NCBI RefSeq assembly: GCF_009720365.1
Contig: NZ_ML769312.1
Location: 1 to 64,000, forward strand
Source of the DNA: Catellatospora paridis
GTDB taxonomy: Bacteria > Actinomycetota > Actinomycetes > Mycobacteriales > Micromonosporaceae
Reading direction: 5' to 3'
Length of the DNA stretch: 64,000 bases
The position numbers were made by a program, and so were the translations under genes. This document shows, in pieces, positions 1-8,793 of the stretch. The number at the start of each line of letters is the position of its first letter. Position 1 is the first letter of the stretch. The notes below the pieces were generated by a model, which was not told the origin of the DNA, did no database searches, and saw nothing but the letters and a program-made list of their open reading frames with translations.

Positions 1-929
1 GGTCCGGTGCCGGAGCCGGAGATGGTGCCGGAGAACAGGGTCTGCGGGGAGGACCAGCCGTTGGGGTTGGTGGGGTCGCTGGAGGTGCGGTAGGAGAAGG
101 CGGGTCCGCCCCACTGGTAGGCGAGGACCCAGAGGTTGCGGGGGGCGAAGTAGAACAGCGACGGTGCGACGGTGGCGGACGACATGGTGTTCTGGCTGGC
201 CGAGGCCATGTCGGACCAGTTGGTGAGCAGGCTGAAGTTCATCGAGCCCCAGGTCGATCCGTTGTCGTGGGTGGTGGCGTAGACGAGTTGCCTGCCGTTG
301 TAGGGGGCGGTGGTGAAGTCCTTGAGCGAGACCCAGCCCGACTTCGGGGTCGCCAGCACACCCGTCGACGTCCAGCGGTAGCTCGACGGAAGCGTGCACG
401 TGCTGGGCGGCGACGGCGATGTCGAAGGCGACGGCGATGCTGACGGCGACGGCGACGGCGGCGCCGACGGGTTGGCGGACGGCGACGCGGTCGGCGAAGT
501 CGTCGGCGTCACGCCGCCGGTGCACGTCACGCCGTTCATGGCGAAGCTCGACGGCGCCGGATTGCTGCCCGTCCAGGATCCGTTGAACCCGAACGACACC
601 ATGGCGTTGGTCGGGACGGACCCGTTGTAACTCATGTTGTTCGCGGTCACCGCCGAGCCGCTCTGCGTCAGCGACGTGTTCCACGCCTGCGTGACCGTCT
701 GCCCGGCGCTGAATGACCACGTCAACGTCCATGCGGTGAGCGGATCGCCGAGGTTGGTGACCGACACGTTGGCGCCGAATCCGCCCTGCCACTGCGACGA
801 CACGGCGTAGTTCACCGAACAGCCCGCGGCTGCGGCACCGGCGGGCAACGCCACGAGGACCGTCACCGACGTCAGCAACGCGACACCGGCCGATACCAGA
901 CTGACAATGATTGATCTCGGTTTTGCCAT
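1..929 (-). CDS. Secreted alpha-L-arabinofuranosidase, CBM2 + GH62 (3' end outside window)
   Basis: Translated from the minus strand starting at ATG 929, with AGGAG shortly upstream; 309 residues are visible and the C-terminus lies beyond the left edge. Order: signal peptide (basic start, hydrophobic core, Ala-rich cleavage zone near residue 35); a family 2 carbohydrate-binding module (about residues 37-135) bounded by two Cys and carrying the aromatic WTLTWSF and NGSWTGSNP segments; a Pro/Ser/Thr linker of PSPS type; then the start of a GH62 domain with [29 protein letters not shown] and [15 protein letters not shown], all typical of that family. GH62 enzymes release arabinofuranose side chains from arabinoxylan outside the cell, and CBM2 anchors them to cellulose or xylan. 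A CebR-like operator sits about 85 bases upstream. The family call is from recognised motifs; the catalytic acid residues are beyond the visible part. Confidence 0.88.
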   Translation of the reverse strand, partial: MAKPRSIIVSLVSAGVALLTSVTVLVALPAGAAAAGCSVNYAVSSQWQGGFGANVSVTNLGDPLTAWTLTWSFSAGQTVTQAWNTSLTQSGSAVTANNMSYNGSVPTNAMVSFGFNGSWTGSNPAPSSFAMNGVTCTGGVTPTTSPTASPSANPSAPPSPSPSASPSPSTSPSPPSTCTLPSSYRWTSTGVLATPKSGWVSLKDFTTAPYNGRQLVYATTHDNGSTWGSMNFSLLTNWSDMASASQNTMSSATVAPSLFYFAPRNLWVLAYQWGGPAFSYRTSSDPTNPNGWSSPQTLFSGTISGSGTG

Positions 930-1346
930 TGGCGCACTCCTGACGAGTAGTCGGCCAGCGCATTCTGGGAACAATGATCGGTGACCGCTGACAATCGTGT
1001 CGGATATGTTACGGGAGCGCTCCCAAATGGACAAGGACGAGCGTCGATCTAATGCCGATCCGTCGGCCGAAATCGAGATGAGGCAGCAGTTGTTCGAGGT
1101 CATACGGATTTCTTGTGGATGCTCGCTGACTTCTCCTAATGCAGACAGTGTTGACTGCGACCGTTTATGACGGGGCCTGATAACACATTTCGTTTGCTGA
1201 ATTCGTTGCGATCCGCAAAGAATTGTCGTGGAAGGAGTTATGGCATCGATTGCTCTGTGGTCGCATGCAGGAAAAGGGGCCGGCGTGAAGCGGCGGCACC
1301 CATGGCAACCCACACGGCAAGAGTCGGTCGGCTGGCCGGCTGGCCG
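930..1346. other. Intergenic region
   Basis: No supported gene. It holds the ribosome-binding site and leader of the GH62 gene (930-1011) and the CebR-like operator. The part from 1026 to 1346 is less GC-rich than its neighbours and shows no convincing coding frame. Confidence 0.6.
1012..1025. promoter_or_regulatory. CebR-type (LacI-family) operator upstream of the GH62 gene
   Basis: The 14-mer CGGGAGCGCTCCCA contains a perfect 12-base palindrome (1013-1024). It differs by one base from the TGGGAGCGCTCCCA box bound by CebR in actinomycetes, which represses cellulase and hemicellulase genes until cello-oligosaccharide is present. It lies 83-96 bases upstream of the GH62 start. Reading towards the gene it is followed by an A/T-rich TAACATAT stretch that could be the -10 region. 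Binding is inferred from sequence only. Confidence 0.75.
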
Positions 1347-2441
1347 TCACACGGAACGACCAGCCGATGGCCGAGACGAGGGCGGGTGCCAGTCGGCCCA
1401 GCGGGCCATCGACCGCAGTGCCATCTGCGGCGGTGTGAGCCGCATCAGCGTGTTGCGCAGCCCCACGGCCAGCGGATTGCTCAGCTGCTGACCGATCCGC
1501 CCGATCTGCGCCGCGGCGTGGGCGACCTGCTGCGAGCGCGGGCGGCGCAGCCGGTCGTACTCGGCGAGAGCTGTCGGCACGTGGTCGCCGGGCCCGCAGA
1601 CCGCGGCGAGCACCGCGGCGTCCTCGATGGCCTGGTTCGCCCCTTGGCCGAGGAACGGCGTCATGGCGTGCGCGGCGTCGCCGAGCAGCGCGACCGCCCC
1701 GTGCGCGTACGACGGCAGCGGCGTGGCGAGGTGGCGCAGGTCGGTGCGGATCACCGCGGCGGGATCGGTGGCGTCGAGCAGTGCGGGGATCGGCGCGTGC
1801 CAGCCGCCGAACCGTGCCCGCACCGCGGCGGCCTCGTTGTCGACGTGCTGGTTCTCGGGGGCGTTGATCGCGGCGTACCAGTAGACGCGGCCGCCGCCGA
1901 GCGGCACCATGCCGAATTCCGCGCCCGGTCCCCACGTGATCGCGGCTGCGCGCTCGCCGTTCCAGGGCGGGGTGGTGACGCCGCGCCAGGCGGTCGAACC
2001 GCAGTAGACGGGTCCGGGATGGCCGGGGAACAGCGGGGTGCGCACGCCGCTGTACAGGCCGTCGGTGCCGACGATCAGGGCGGCGTCGCGGGTGACCAGT
2101 TCGTTCCGGTGGCGGTAGGCCACCCGTGGCCGTGGGCCCGGTGTCAGCTCCACCGCCTCGGCGCCGGTCATGAGGCAGTCGGCCGGCAGCTGGGTGCATA
2201 GGGCCGCGTGCAGGTCTGCGCGGTGGATGCCGAGTGTGGTGGTGCCCAGCAGGCGGGTCATCGCGTCGCCGTCGACACGTGAGATCCAGCGTCCGTCGGC
2301 GTCGCGGGTGCCGCCGAGTGCGTCGGTCGAACCGGCGGCACGGACCGCGTCGCCGGCGCCGAGCGCGTCGAGCCCGCGCAGGCCGTTGGCCATCAGGGTG
2401 ATGCCCGCACCGACCTCGCGGAACTGTGGAGCCCGCTCCAC
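1347..2441 (-). pseudogene. FAD-dependent monooxygenase, 5'-truncated
   Basis: The minus-strand frame encodes the body of a PHBH/UbiH-type aromatic hydroxylase: ERAPQFREVGAGITL, which normally follows the first FAD strand, then the DG motif GTDGLYSGVR and the GD motif GDAAHAMTPFLGQGANQAIED. The N-terminal Rossmann GxGxxG segment (roughly the first 35-40 residues) is absent. Homology stops at about base 2441, where the antisense sequence becomes a TetR C-terminus. The frame stays open further to 2744, but those extra residues look like antisense translation, not an FAD fold. Without the dinucleotide-binding motif the product should not bind FAD, so this is called a relic. The relationship to the abutting TetR fragment suggests one deletion removed both 5' ends and the shared promoter. 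Confidence 0.75.
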
Positions 2442-2442
2442 C

Positions 2443-2772
2443 TGGCTCACCACCGGCCGCGACCGTTCCCTGGCCCGGTACGCGTGCCTGCTCGAAGCCA
2501 CCCACCACCCCGAGCTGCGCGACATCCTCGGCCACGGCGCCGCCTCCCGCACCCAGGCCCGCGCACTGCTCGCGGCAGCCGGAGCCCGCGATCCCGACCG
2601 GGCCGGCGACCACTTCGTCGCCTGCGTCGACGGGTTGCTGTTCGACCGCCTCGCGGGAGCGGGTGCGATCACCGCCCCGCCGCCCGGCACGGCCGAAAGC
2701 AGGACGGACCTGACTCGCGCCGTTGGGTCGCTGCTGCACGCCATGTCCGGAGAACTTCGTGTCCACCGCTGA
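2443..2772 (+). pseudogene. TetR-family regulator, C-terminal fragment
   Basis: About 109 residues in plus frame resemble the ligand-binding half of a TetR-family regulator: LARYACLLEATHHPELRDIL, then GARDPDRAGDHFVACVDGLL, ending in a normal stop. The N-terminal helix-turn-helix half (about 80-100 residues) and any start region are missing. Homology begins within a few bases of where the divergent monooxygenase homology ends. TetR genes are often divergent from a flavin monooxygenase that they control, so this is probably the remnant of such a pair joined by a deletion. It cannot bind DNA as it stands. Confidence 0.7.
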
Positions 2773-2810
2773 ACCAGGCATTGATCTGCGGTCGGGCCGG
2801 CCGTGCGCGG

Positions 2811-3458
2811 TCACGCGGCGTTGAGCCAGGCGAGCACGGCGAGGACCCGGCGGTTGTCGTCGGGGGCCGGCGGGAGATCGAGCTTGGTGAAGATGTTGTT
2901 GATGTGTTTGTCGACTGCCTTCTCGGTGACGTAGAGGCGGGTGGCGACGGCGGCGTTCGACCTGCCCTCGGCGATGAGCGTGAGCACCTCCCGCTCCCGG
3001 TCGGTGAGGCGGTCGAGCGGGCGGGCGCTGAGCAGTCCGGCCACCACCTCCGGGTCGAGGACGGTGCCGCCGGCGGCGACCTGGCGTACGGCCGCCACGA
3101 AGCCGTCTACGTCGACGACCCGGTCCTTGAGCAGGTAGCCCACCGATCCGGTGCCCGCGGCCAGCAACTCGCGTGCGTACAGCGGCTCCACGTACTGGCT
3201 CAACACGACGACGGGCAGGCCGGGTCGTGCCGAGCGCGCCGTGACGACCGCCTTGAGGCCCTCGGTCGTGAACGTCGGGGGCAGCCGCACGTCCACGATC
3301 GCGATGTCCACGTCGTCGCGCCCCAATGCCTCGGCGAGGGCGTCGGCCGTGCCGACCGCCGCGACGACCGTGACGCCGCCGGCCTCCAGGATCCTGGTCA
3401 GACCCACGCGCAGCAGCATCTGGTCCTCCGCGACAAGTGCCTTCAGATCGCCCGGCAC
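2811..3458 (-). CDS. NarL/FixJ-family response regulator (module 1)
   Basis: A 215-residue two-domain regulator. The receiver domain has the acidic pocket (VAEDQ, residues 9-13), the phosphoacceptor Asp near residue 56 in IAIVDVRLP, and the conserved Lys in YLLKDRV. The C-terminal LuxR-type helix-turn-helix begins LTDREREVLTLIAEG and ends VDKHINNIFTKLDL. GTG at 3458 is chosen because GGAGG lies just upstream and this start overlaps the kinase stop by 16 bases, implying translational coupling. It should be phosphorylated by the adjacent kinase and control transcription, probably of its own ABC transporter. It is clearly paralogous to the regulator at 17361-17993. Confidence 0.9.
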   Translation of the reverse strand: MPGDLKALVAEDQMLLRVGLTRILEAGGVTVVAAVGTADALAEALGRDDVDIAIVDVRLPPTFTTEGLKAVVTARSARPGLPVVVLSQYVEPLYARELLAAGTGSVGYLLKDRVVDVDGFVAAVRQVAAGGTVLDPEVVAGLLSARPLDRLTDREREVLTLIAEGRSNAAVATRLYVTEKAVDKHINNIFTKLDLPPAPDDNRRVLAVLAWLNAA

Positions 3459-4699
3459 CGCACCTCCATACGCACCTCGGTCCCGCCGCTCGCGGGGCTC
3501 GTCACGGTCAGGGTCCCGTCGAAGGCGGCCACCCGGCGGGCCACTCCGGCCAGTCCGGTTCCACCGGGGTCGGCGCCGGCCCGGCCGTCGTCGCCGACCG
3601 TCAGCCGCAGGGTGTCGCCGTCGTGGTCGCCGACGACCCAGGCCCGGGTTGCGTGCGCGTGCTTGGCGACGTTCGCGAGGCACTCGGCCACGGCGAAGTA
3701 GGCCGCCGACTCGACCGGTGGGGCGAGCCGGGGCAGTCGCAGCGCGACGGTGACCGGGATGGGTATCGGGATGGCCAGCGCCTCGATACCCGAGACGAGT
3801 CCGCGGTCGGCGAGGATCGGCGGGTGGATGCCGCGTACGAGTGTGCGCAGATCCTCCAGCGCGCTGATGGTGGTGTCCTGCGCCTCCCGCAGCAGCGCGA
3901 CGGCCGTGTCGGGATCGGTGTGCACCAGTTTCTCGGCCAGTCCCACGTTCATGCCCGCGGCGACGATCCTGGCCTGCGCGCCGTCGTGCAGGTCGCGCTC
4001 GATCCGGCGCAGTTCGGCCTCGTTGTGGTCGACCGTCGCGGAGCGGGACCTGACGACCTGGTCGACCCGCTCCCGCAGCCTCTCGCCGCGTGAGTGGTCG
4101 AGGATGGCCCGGTCCGCGTGCAGGCGTGCGCGCACCATCGGCACGGTGAGCAGCCACCAGACGAGCAACGACGGTCCGCACATGGCGGCGGCGGCGGTGA
4201 ACCAGAGCCAGTCGCCCTGCGCGAGGCCGATGATGACGTGGACCGGCGGTCCTGCGAGGAACACCACCGGCACGAGTGACATGAGCAGGCCACCCGTGCC
4301 GGAGAACCAGCAGAAGGCGAAGTCCCGCCACCGCGCCGGGTCCCGGATCCACACGGTCATGGCGGTGACCGGGTTCTTGCCGGTGGTGTCGGCGTACCGG
4401 GCGATGACGGGTTCGTCCAGCAGCCGCGCCGCGACGGACCGGTGCGCTTGCGTCAGGTGGGCTGCCAGCGGGACGGCCAGCCACAGGATCAGCAGGCCGG
4501 TCACGGACAGCAGGGCTGGGAACGAACCGGTCATGAGCAGCGCCAGCACCAGCGCCGCGATCCCCGCTGCCGCGTGGCCGGCCGACAGCACCGTGAGGCG
4601 CAGGCGCTCGACGACACCGGACCGGCCGAGGCCGGCGGGCGCCGCGAGCAGCGGCGCCAGCCAGGTCCTCGGTGCCTCCACAGCGGCAGCGTATTTCAC
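3443..4699 (-). CDS. NarL-class sensor histidine kinase (module 1)
   Basis: A 418-residue membrane kinase. Hydrophobic segments at about 40-80 and 130-190 are predicted to span the membrane. A HisKA_3 dimerisation helix follows with RRIERDLHDGAQARIVAAGM (His near 238), then DLRTLVRGIHPPILADRGL and an HATPase domain with the N-box-like ECLANVAKHAHA and the glycine-rich DDGRAGADPGGTGL. It autophosphorylates on His and passes phosphate to the regulator at 2811-3458. The GTG start at 4699 overlaps the permease TGA by four bases (GTGA). A later GTG at 4681 is an alternative start. No extracytoplasmic sensor domain is obvious, so it may sense through its membrane part or its ABC partner. Confidence 0.9.
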   Translation of the reverse strand: MKYAAAVEAPRTWLAPLLAAPAGLGRSGVVERLRLTVLSAGHAAAGIAALVLALLMTGSFPALLSVTGLLILWLAVPLAAHLTQAHRSVAARLLDEPVIARYADTTGKNPVTAMTVWIRDPARWRDFAFCWFSGTGGLLMSLVPVVFLAGPPVHVIIGLAQGDWLWFTAAAAMCGPSLLVWWLLTVPMVRARLHADRAILDHSRGERLRERVDQVVRSRSATVDHNEAELRRIERDLHDGAQARIVAAGMNVGLAEKLVHTDPDTAVALLREAQDTTISALEDLRTLVRGIHPPILADRGLVSGIEALAIPIPIPVTVALRLPRLAPPVESAAYFAVAECLANVAKHAHATRAWVVGDHDGDTLRLTVGDDGRAGADPGGTGLAGVARRVAAFDGTLTVTSPASGGTEVRMEVRCRAI

Positions 4700-6018
4700 C
4701 GGGCTGATCGGCGCTGCGCGCCCCAGGCGGCACCGATCGTCAGCGCCGCCGCGACGAGTGCGATGAGCGGCGGCAGCCACAGCTGACCGTCGGGCACGAC
4801 CCCTTCCTGCCGAACGATCGCGTACGGCACCGCCGTCGCCGTCGACCCCAGCAGTCCCAGCAGGATCCCGACGAACGCCACGACCGCCGCCTCCAGGACG
4901 ATGCTGCTGCGCAGCTGGCCCGCCGTGGCGCCGAGCCGCCAGAGCCGGTCCAGCTCGGTGCGACGGTGAGCGACGACGGCGACAGCCGCATTCACCACCA
5001 TGATGGCGGCGAACAGGCAGATCATTCCGATGACCACAGAGTTGATCATCGTGATGGTGCCACCGACACCCTCGGGATCTCCCGCAGCGGTGAGCGTACG
5101 GTCGTCGATGCCGATCATCAGCAGGGTGCCGACAGCGGTGGAGACGAGCACGATGACCGGGGCGAGCGTACCGGCGAGCAGGTGGGCCCGCCGTGTCGTG
5201 TTCGCCGCCGCCAGGTGGCCGCTGCCGGACCGGGCCAGCAGCGGGCGCAACGGTGTCGCGAGCAGCCGCAGAAGCCCTGGCGCCAGCGTGGCCAGACCGA
5301 CGCCTACCACGATCGACGCCGATCCTGACGTCTGCATCGCGGCGTAGGCGTCGCCGGCCTTGCCGGTGACGGTGACGGTGACGACGGCCGAGGCCAGGCC
5401 GACCGCGACCAGTAGGCCGCCGACCAGGATCCGCCACCGGCGCAGGGGAAGCGCCGACACCTCCGCCTGCCGCGGGGAGAACGCCGCGGGGCCGCCGGTG
5501 GCGCGGCGGGACGCGATCCCGGCCGCGACCGTGCCTACCAGCACCACCGCGCCCGCAGCGGTCGAGAGCGACGCAGGCCCGCCCGCATACTCCGAAGCCG
5601 CCGTGATGAGATCGCCCCGCTGCAGGGCGGCGAACAGGGCAGGCCCGCCGATCGACGCGACGACGGCCCCGGCCGACGCCGCGAGCAGCGCCACCACGCC
5701 GGCCTCGTACACGATCAGCGCCCGCACCTGCCGCGGCGTCGCGCCGATGGTCCGCAGCAGGCCGGCCTCGCGGGTCCGCTGCCCGGCGACGATGCCGACC
5801 GTCGACGCCACCGAGAACAAGACGATCAGCGCGGCCCAGCCGCCGACAATGCCACCCATGATGATGAGCAGCTCGCGGTCGTCGTCGTGCGCGCTGAGGG
5901 CCGACTCGACCAGGGTGGCGAACGACGCCATCAGCGCGGTGCCGAGCAGGGCGGCCATGAACGTCGCGACGGCGGCCGCGGGACGGTGCCGTAGCGAGCG
6001 CAGCGCAAGAGCCGTCAT
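4696..6018 (-). CDS. FtsX-domain ABC transporter permease (module 1)
   Basis: A 440-residue membrane protein with two FtsX-like blocks. The N-terminal block has a first helix near residue 15, then membrane segments around the signature RTREAGLLRTIGATPRQVRAL. The C-terminal block carries HRRTELDRLWRLGATAGQLRS. These cytoplasmic loops contact the ATPase. It is about half the length of the paralogue at 13718-16126 because the large extracytoplasmic domain is nearly absent. ATG at 6018 overlaps the ATPase stop (ATGA). MacB/FtsX-type systems export peptides or lipids or do mechanical work at the membrane; coupling to a kinase/regulator pair suggests an antimicrobial or envelope-stress response. 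The substrate is unknown. Confidence 0.87.
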   Translation of the reverse strand: MTALALRSLRHRPAAAVATFMAALLGTALMASFATLVESALSAHDDDRELLIIMGGIVGGWAALIVLFSVASTVGIVAGQRTREAGLLRTIGATPRQVRALIVYEAGVVALLAASAGAVVASIGGPALFAALQRGDLITAASEYAGGPASLSTAAGAVVLVGTVAAGIASRRATGGPAAFSPRQAEVSALPLRRWRILVGGLLVAVGLASAVVTVTVTGKAGDAYAAMQTSGSASIVVGVGLATLAPGLLRLLATPLRPLLARSGSGHLAAANTTRRAHLLAGTLAPVIVLVSTAVGTLLMIGIDDRTLTAAGDPEGVGGTITMINSVVIGMICLFAAIMVVNAAVAVVAHRRTELDRLWRLGATAGQLRSSIVLEAAVVAFVGILLGLLGSTATAVPYAIVRQEGVVPDGQLWLPPLIALVAAALTIGAAWGAQRRSAR

Positions 6019-6767
6019 CGTGCCACTCCGGTGAGCTGGTCGAGGTGGGCCAGCTGCGCGGCGACGGCGTCGACGCTCGGCGCGGCCATCCGGCCGCCCA
6101 CCCGGCCGTCGACCAGGAAGACGACATCGTCGGCATACGACGCCGCGACCGGATCGTGGGTGACCATCACCGTCGTCTGTCCCAGGTCGTCGACGGCAGC
6201 CCGCAGCAGCTGCAGCACCTTGCGCGCGGTCGCGCTGTCCAGTGCACCCGTCGGCTCGTCGGCCAGCAGCACGGTGGGTCCGGTGACGAGCGCCCGGGCG
6301 ACGGCGACGCGCTGCTGCTGGCCTCCCGAAAGGGCGCCCGGCAGGTGCCCTGCCCGGTTCTCGAGCCCCACCCGGGCCAGCGCTGTCCTGATGGCTTCCG
6401 GCTGGGCCCGCCGGCCGGACAGGCGCGCCGGCAGCGCCACATTTTCCGCCGCGGTCAGGTAGGGGATGAGGCTGAAGTCCTGGAACACGAAGCCGATGCG
6501 GTCGCGGCGCATCCGCGTCCGCCTGGCCTCGGTCCAGTGAGTGACGTCGGTGCCCTCGATCAGGACCTGGCCGGATGTCGGCCGCTCCAGCCCGGCCACG
6601 CAGGCGAGGAAGGTCGACTTGCCGGAGCCGGACGGGCCCATGACGGCGGTGAAGGTGCCGCGCGCGAAGGCGAGGTCGATGCCGACGAGGGCGTCGACGG
6701 CACCGGCCCCGCTGCCGTGTCGCTTGGTGAGGCCCTGGACTGCCAGGGCGGGTGTGTCATCAGCCAT
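6015..6767 (-). CDS. ABC transporter ATP-binding protein, MacB/LolD class (module 1)
   Basis: A 250-residue ATPase with all expected motifs in order: Walker A GPSGSGKST, Q-loop FVFQDFSLIPYLTAAENV, signature LSGGQQQRVAVARAL, Walker B VLLADEPTGALDS and the switch histidine in VMVTHDP. It energises the FtsX-type permease encoded next, with a four-base stop/start overlap. ATG 6767 (MADDTPAL) is preferred; in-frame ATG 6785 is possible and neither has a clear ribosome-binding site. It is first in the four-gene operon ending at 2811, the mirror image of 12984-17993. Confidence 0.9.
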   Translation of the reverse strand: MADDTPALAVQGLTKRHGSGAGAVDALVGIDLAFARGTFTAVMGPSGSGKSTFLACVAGLERPTSGQVLIEGTDVTHWTEARRTRMRRDRIGFVFQDFSLIPYLTAAENVALPARLSGRRAQPEAIRTALARVGLENRAGHLPGALSGGQQQRVAVARALVTGPTVLLADEPTGALDSATARKVLQLLRAAVDDLGQTTVMVTHDPVAASYADDVVFLVDGRVGGRMAAPSVDAVAAQLAHLDQLTGVAR

Positions 6768-7019
6768 GCCAGCGACGCTAGGCATAGGTTCGAGCACGAT
6801 CGATGGTGCTGGACCGACCCGGCACGGTGGGGCTGACCCCACCGCAAGCCGCCGTCTGCTCTCCGGCGGCCGCAGAGGTGGCGGCGGCGCTGGCAGGCGA
6901 CTTGCCTAAGCTGGACACGAACATAACGGGGGAGGGCTGGGATGTCAGCGGTGTTAGGGCCATGCCGCGGACGTAGGCACGATCTTGGTTGACGGTCTCG
7001 AAGCCACCGCGCCGACCCG

Positions 7020-7388
7020 TCAAACAGTGGACGCAGGCCGACGGTGCAGGGCGGCGATCGCGAACGGCACCAGAAGCAGCAGGTCGACGATGTGGGCGAT
7101 CCACTCGATGCGGGGGATGCGGCTGGCGGGGAACAGGATCGCGCCGGCACACATCAACAGGCCGACGACCACCGGCAGTTGACGTGACCGGATCAGCCCT
7201 GCGCCGAGTGCGAATAGTGTGAGCGGGAACAGCGGGCCGATCCACCACAGCAGCAGCCCGGCGGTCAGCGAGACGGCCTCGTCGCCGGTGCCCGCCTCGG
7301 CGACCACCTCGATGTCCGGCCCGTCGAGGATGGCCCGCAATCCGGCCCGCACCAGCATCTGGTCGTCGGCGAGCAAGACCCGGATCAC
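7020..7388 (-). pseudogene. Response-regulator N-terminus fused to a membrane-protein C-terminus
   Basis: An open frame of 122 residues. The first 41 are a clean NarL-type receiver start (VIRVLLADDQMLVRAGLRAI, then EVVAEAGTGDEAVSL). They stop before the phosphoacceptor Asp and run directly into three hydrophobic segments (AGLLLWWIGPLFPLTLFALG, LPVVVGLLMCAGAILF, HIVDLLLLVPFAIAAL) ending in a short basic tail. The junction is near base 7265. No receiver or LuxR domain follows. This looks like a deletion fusion, not a designed protein. The GTG start overlaps the stop of the kinase fragment (GTGA), as in an intact kinase/regulator pair. Confidence 0.7.
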
Positions 7389-7665
7389 GACGCGGCCTGC
7401 CACGGCAGCCGGACGTGCACCCGGAACCCCGCCTCGCCGTCCGGTCCGGCGGACAGTTCGCCGCCCAGCGCTTGCGCCCGTTCGCGCATCCCGAACACGC
7501 CACTTCCCGTGGCGTCGGCGCCGTGTAGGCCGCCGGCACGGCCGGGTGCCGCGTCGACCCCGTCATTGACCACGTCGAGCACGGCTGCGTATGCCCGGCC
7601 ATCCGAAACAGATGGTGCGGGCGTCGGTCCCATCGCGATGGAGACGATGCGCCCGTCGCACCTGC
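7385..7665 (-). pseudogene. Histidine kinase C-terminal (HATPase) fragment
   Basis: About 90 residues resemble the end of a NarL-class kinase ATPase domain: LDVVNDGV (G1-type box), GSGVFGMRERAQALGGELSA and GFRVHVRLPWQ. The sensor part, phosphoacceptor His and N-box are missing. Similarity fades upstream of about 7665 and no start is apparent. Its stop overlaps the truncated regulator start at 7388 by four bases, so the two are relics of one two-component operon. Confidence 0.65.
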
Positions 7666-7812
7666 CCAGACTTGGTCGGGCAGAAGCCCCGCCTCGCCTT
7701 CTCGCGAACCGGCCCACGCGACCGCGGTGATCACATCGTCGCGCCCCGCCGCCCGTCCTGAGTGGATGCGGATGGACGCCCCGGCTGGCGGCGATGCGGC
7801 ACGATGGGCGCC

Positions 7813-8583
7813 ATGACCGCCCCGCCCTCGACGTCATCGGCCGACGCGGTGCCGCACGGCGCGGCGGCGCGGGCACTGCGGGCGCTCCGCGCCGCCCACC
7901 TCACCGTCGGCGTCGCCGCGCTGACCACGCTGGTCTTCGTCGCACAGCTCACGGCACCGGGGGTGGTCGACGCGCTGCAGCGTGGTCCCGGCATCATGCG
8001 CGACGGGCAGTGGTGGCGGCTGGTGGGGGCGCTGCTGGTTCAGCCATCGGGGTGGGGCCAGTTCGCTTACAACACCCTCGGCCTGGTACTGGTCGGCATG
8101 GCCGTGGAACGCGGGCTCGGCCGGTTCCGCTGGCTCGTGCTGTACCTCGCGGCCGGCCTGGCCGGTTTGATTCTGATGCTGGTCCTGCACCCGGCCGACA
8201 CCGGCGGCGGTTCCTCCGACGCGGTCGCCGGCCTGGTCGGTGCTCTTGCCGTCATGACGTGGCGCAGCGGCTGGACGCCGCCGCTGCCCGCCTTCCTGTA
8301 CGCCGTGCATTTCGCGCTGTATCTGGCGGCTTTCGCGGTGGCCGGGGTGATCGCGGCGACCATGGCCGGCGCGGCGGCGGTCGCGCTGGTGATGGTGACG
8401 CATCGGGTGAGCAACACCCGGCTGGCGCGCGGCGTCATCGTCGCGCTCGTGGCGGCCGGCGCAGTCCTGCTGGCCACGCTGGGCGACTCCCACGGTACCG
8501 GCCTGGTGACCGGCTTGGTCCTGACAGCGCTGCTGACGAAAACTTCCCGGCCACCTGGCTACAGATCGCCATCGACCAAATGA
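7813..8583 (+). CDS. Rhomboid-family intramembrane protease-like protein
   Basis: A 256-residue protein with about six hydrophobic helices. The rhomboid hallmarks are RDGQWWRLVGALLVQPSGW (loop 1 region), FAYNTLGLVLVGMAVERGLG, the nucleophile region GGGSSDAVAGLVGAL (Ser 135), and a late HGTGLVTG (His 227) resembling the HxxGxxxG catalytic helix. The usual GxSG reads GSSD here, so the glycine after the serine is replaced by aspartate. The Ser-to-His distance is also longer than in typical bacterial rhomboids, so activity is uncertain. ATG 7813 is chosen; ATG 7804 is an in-frame alternative and neither has a strong ribosome-binding site. Rhomboids cleave transmembrane substrates; no substrate is suggested by the neighbours. 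Confidence 0.75.
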   Translation: MTAPPSTSSADAVPHGAAARALRALRAAHLTVGVAALTTLVFVAQLTAPGVVDALQRGPGIMRDGQWWRLVGALLVQPSGWGQFAYNTLGLVLVGMAVERGLGRFRWLVLYLAAGLAGLILMLVLHPADTGGGSSDAVAGLVGALAVMTWRSGWTPPLPAFLYAVHFALYLAAFAVAGVIAATMAGAAAVALVMVTHRVSNTRLARGVIVALVAAGAVLLATLGDSHGTGLVTGLVLTALLTKTSRPPGYRSPSTK

Positions 8584-8793
8584 GCCGCTCTCCTAAGGCT
8601 GCTTGCGGGCACGTTTTCATCGCGGTCGGCTTCGGTGCGACGCCTCGTCAAAGACGGCGTCGCCCGCCGAGCGCGTTTCCGGGCGACGGCCGGTGGACCG
8701 CGGGAGAACGTGTGGTTCCGCTGTGTTGAGGATTGCCGCGTCCGGGGCCCACTCGGGCAGTGAGCCGGCGTCGGCCAGCTGGCGGATGCGCCG

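Noticed and set aside
394-630. 78-residue Gly/Asp-rich plus-strand frame
   Set aside because: It is antisense to the Pro/Ser linker and CBM2 end of the GH62 gene; GAC/GGC repeats there are the complement of TCG/CCG codons.
6793-6810. AGCAC-N8-GTGCT as an operator ahead of module 1
   Set aside because: Arms of only five bases are common by chance in this composition, and there is no matching element at module 2.
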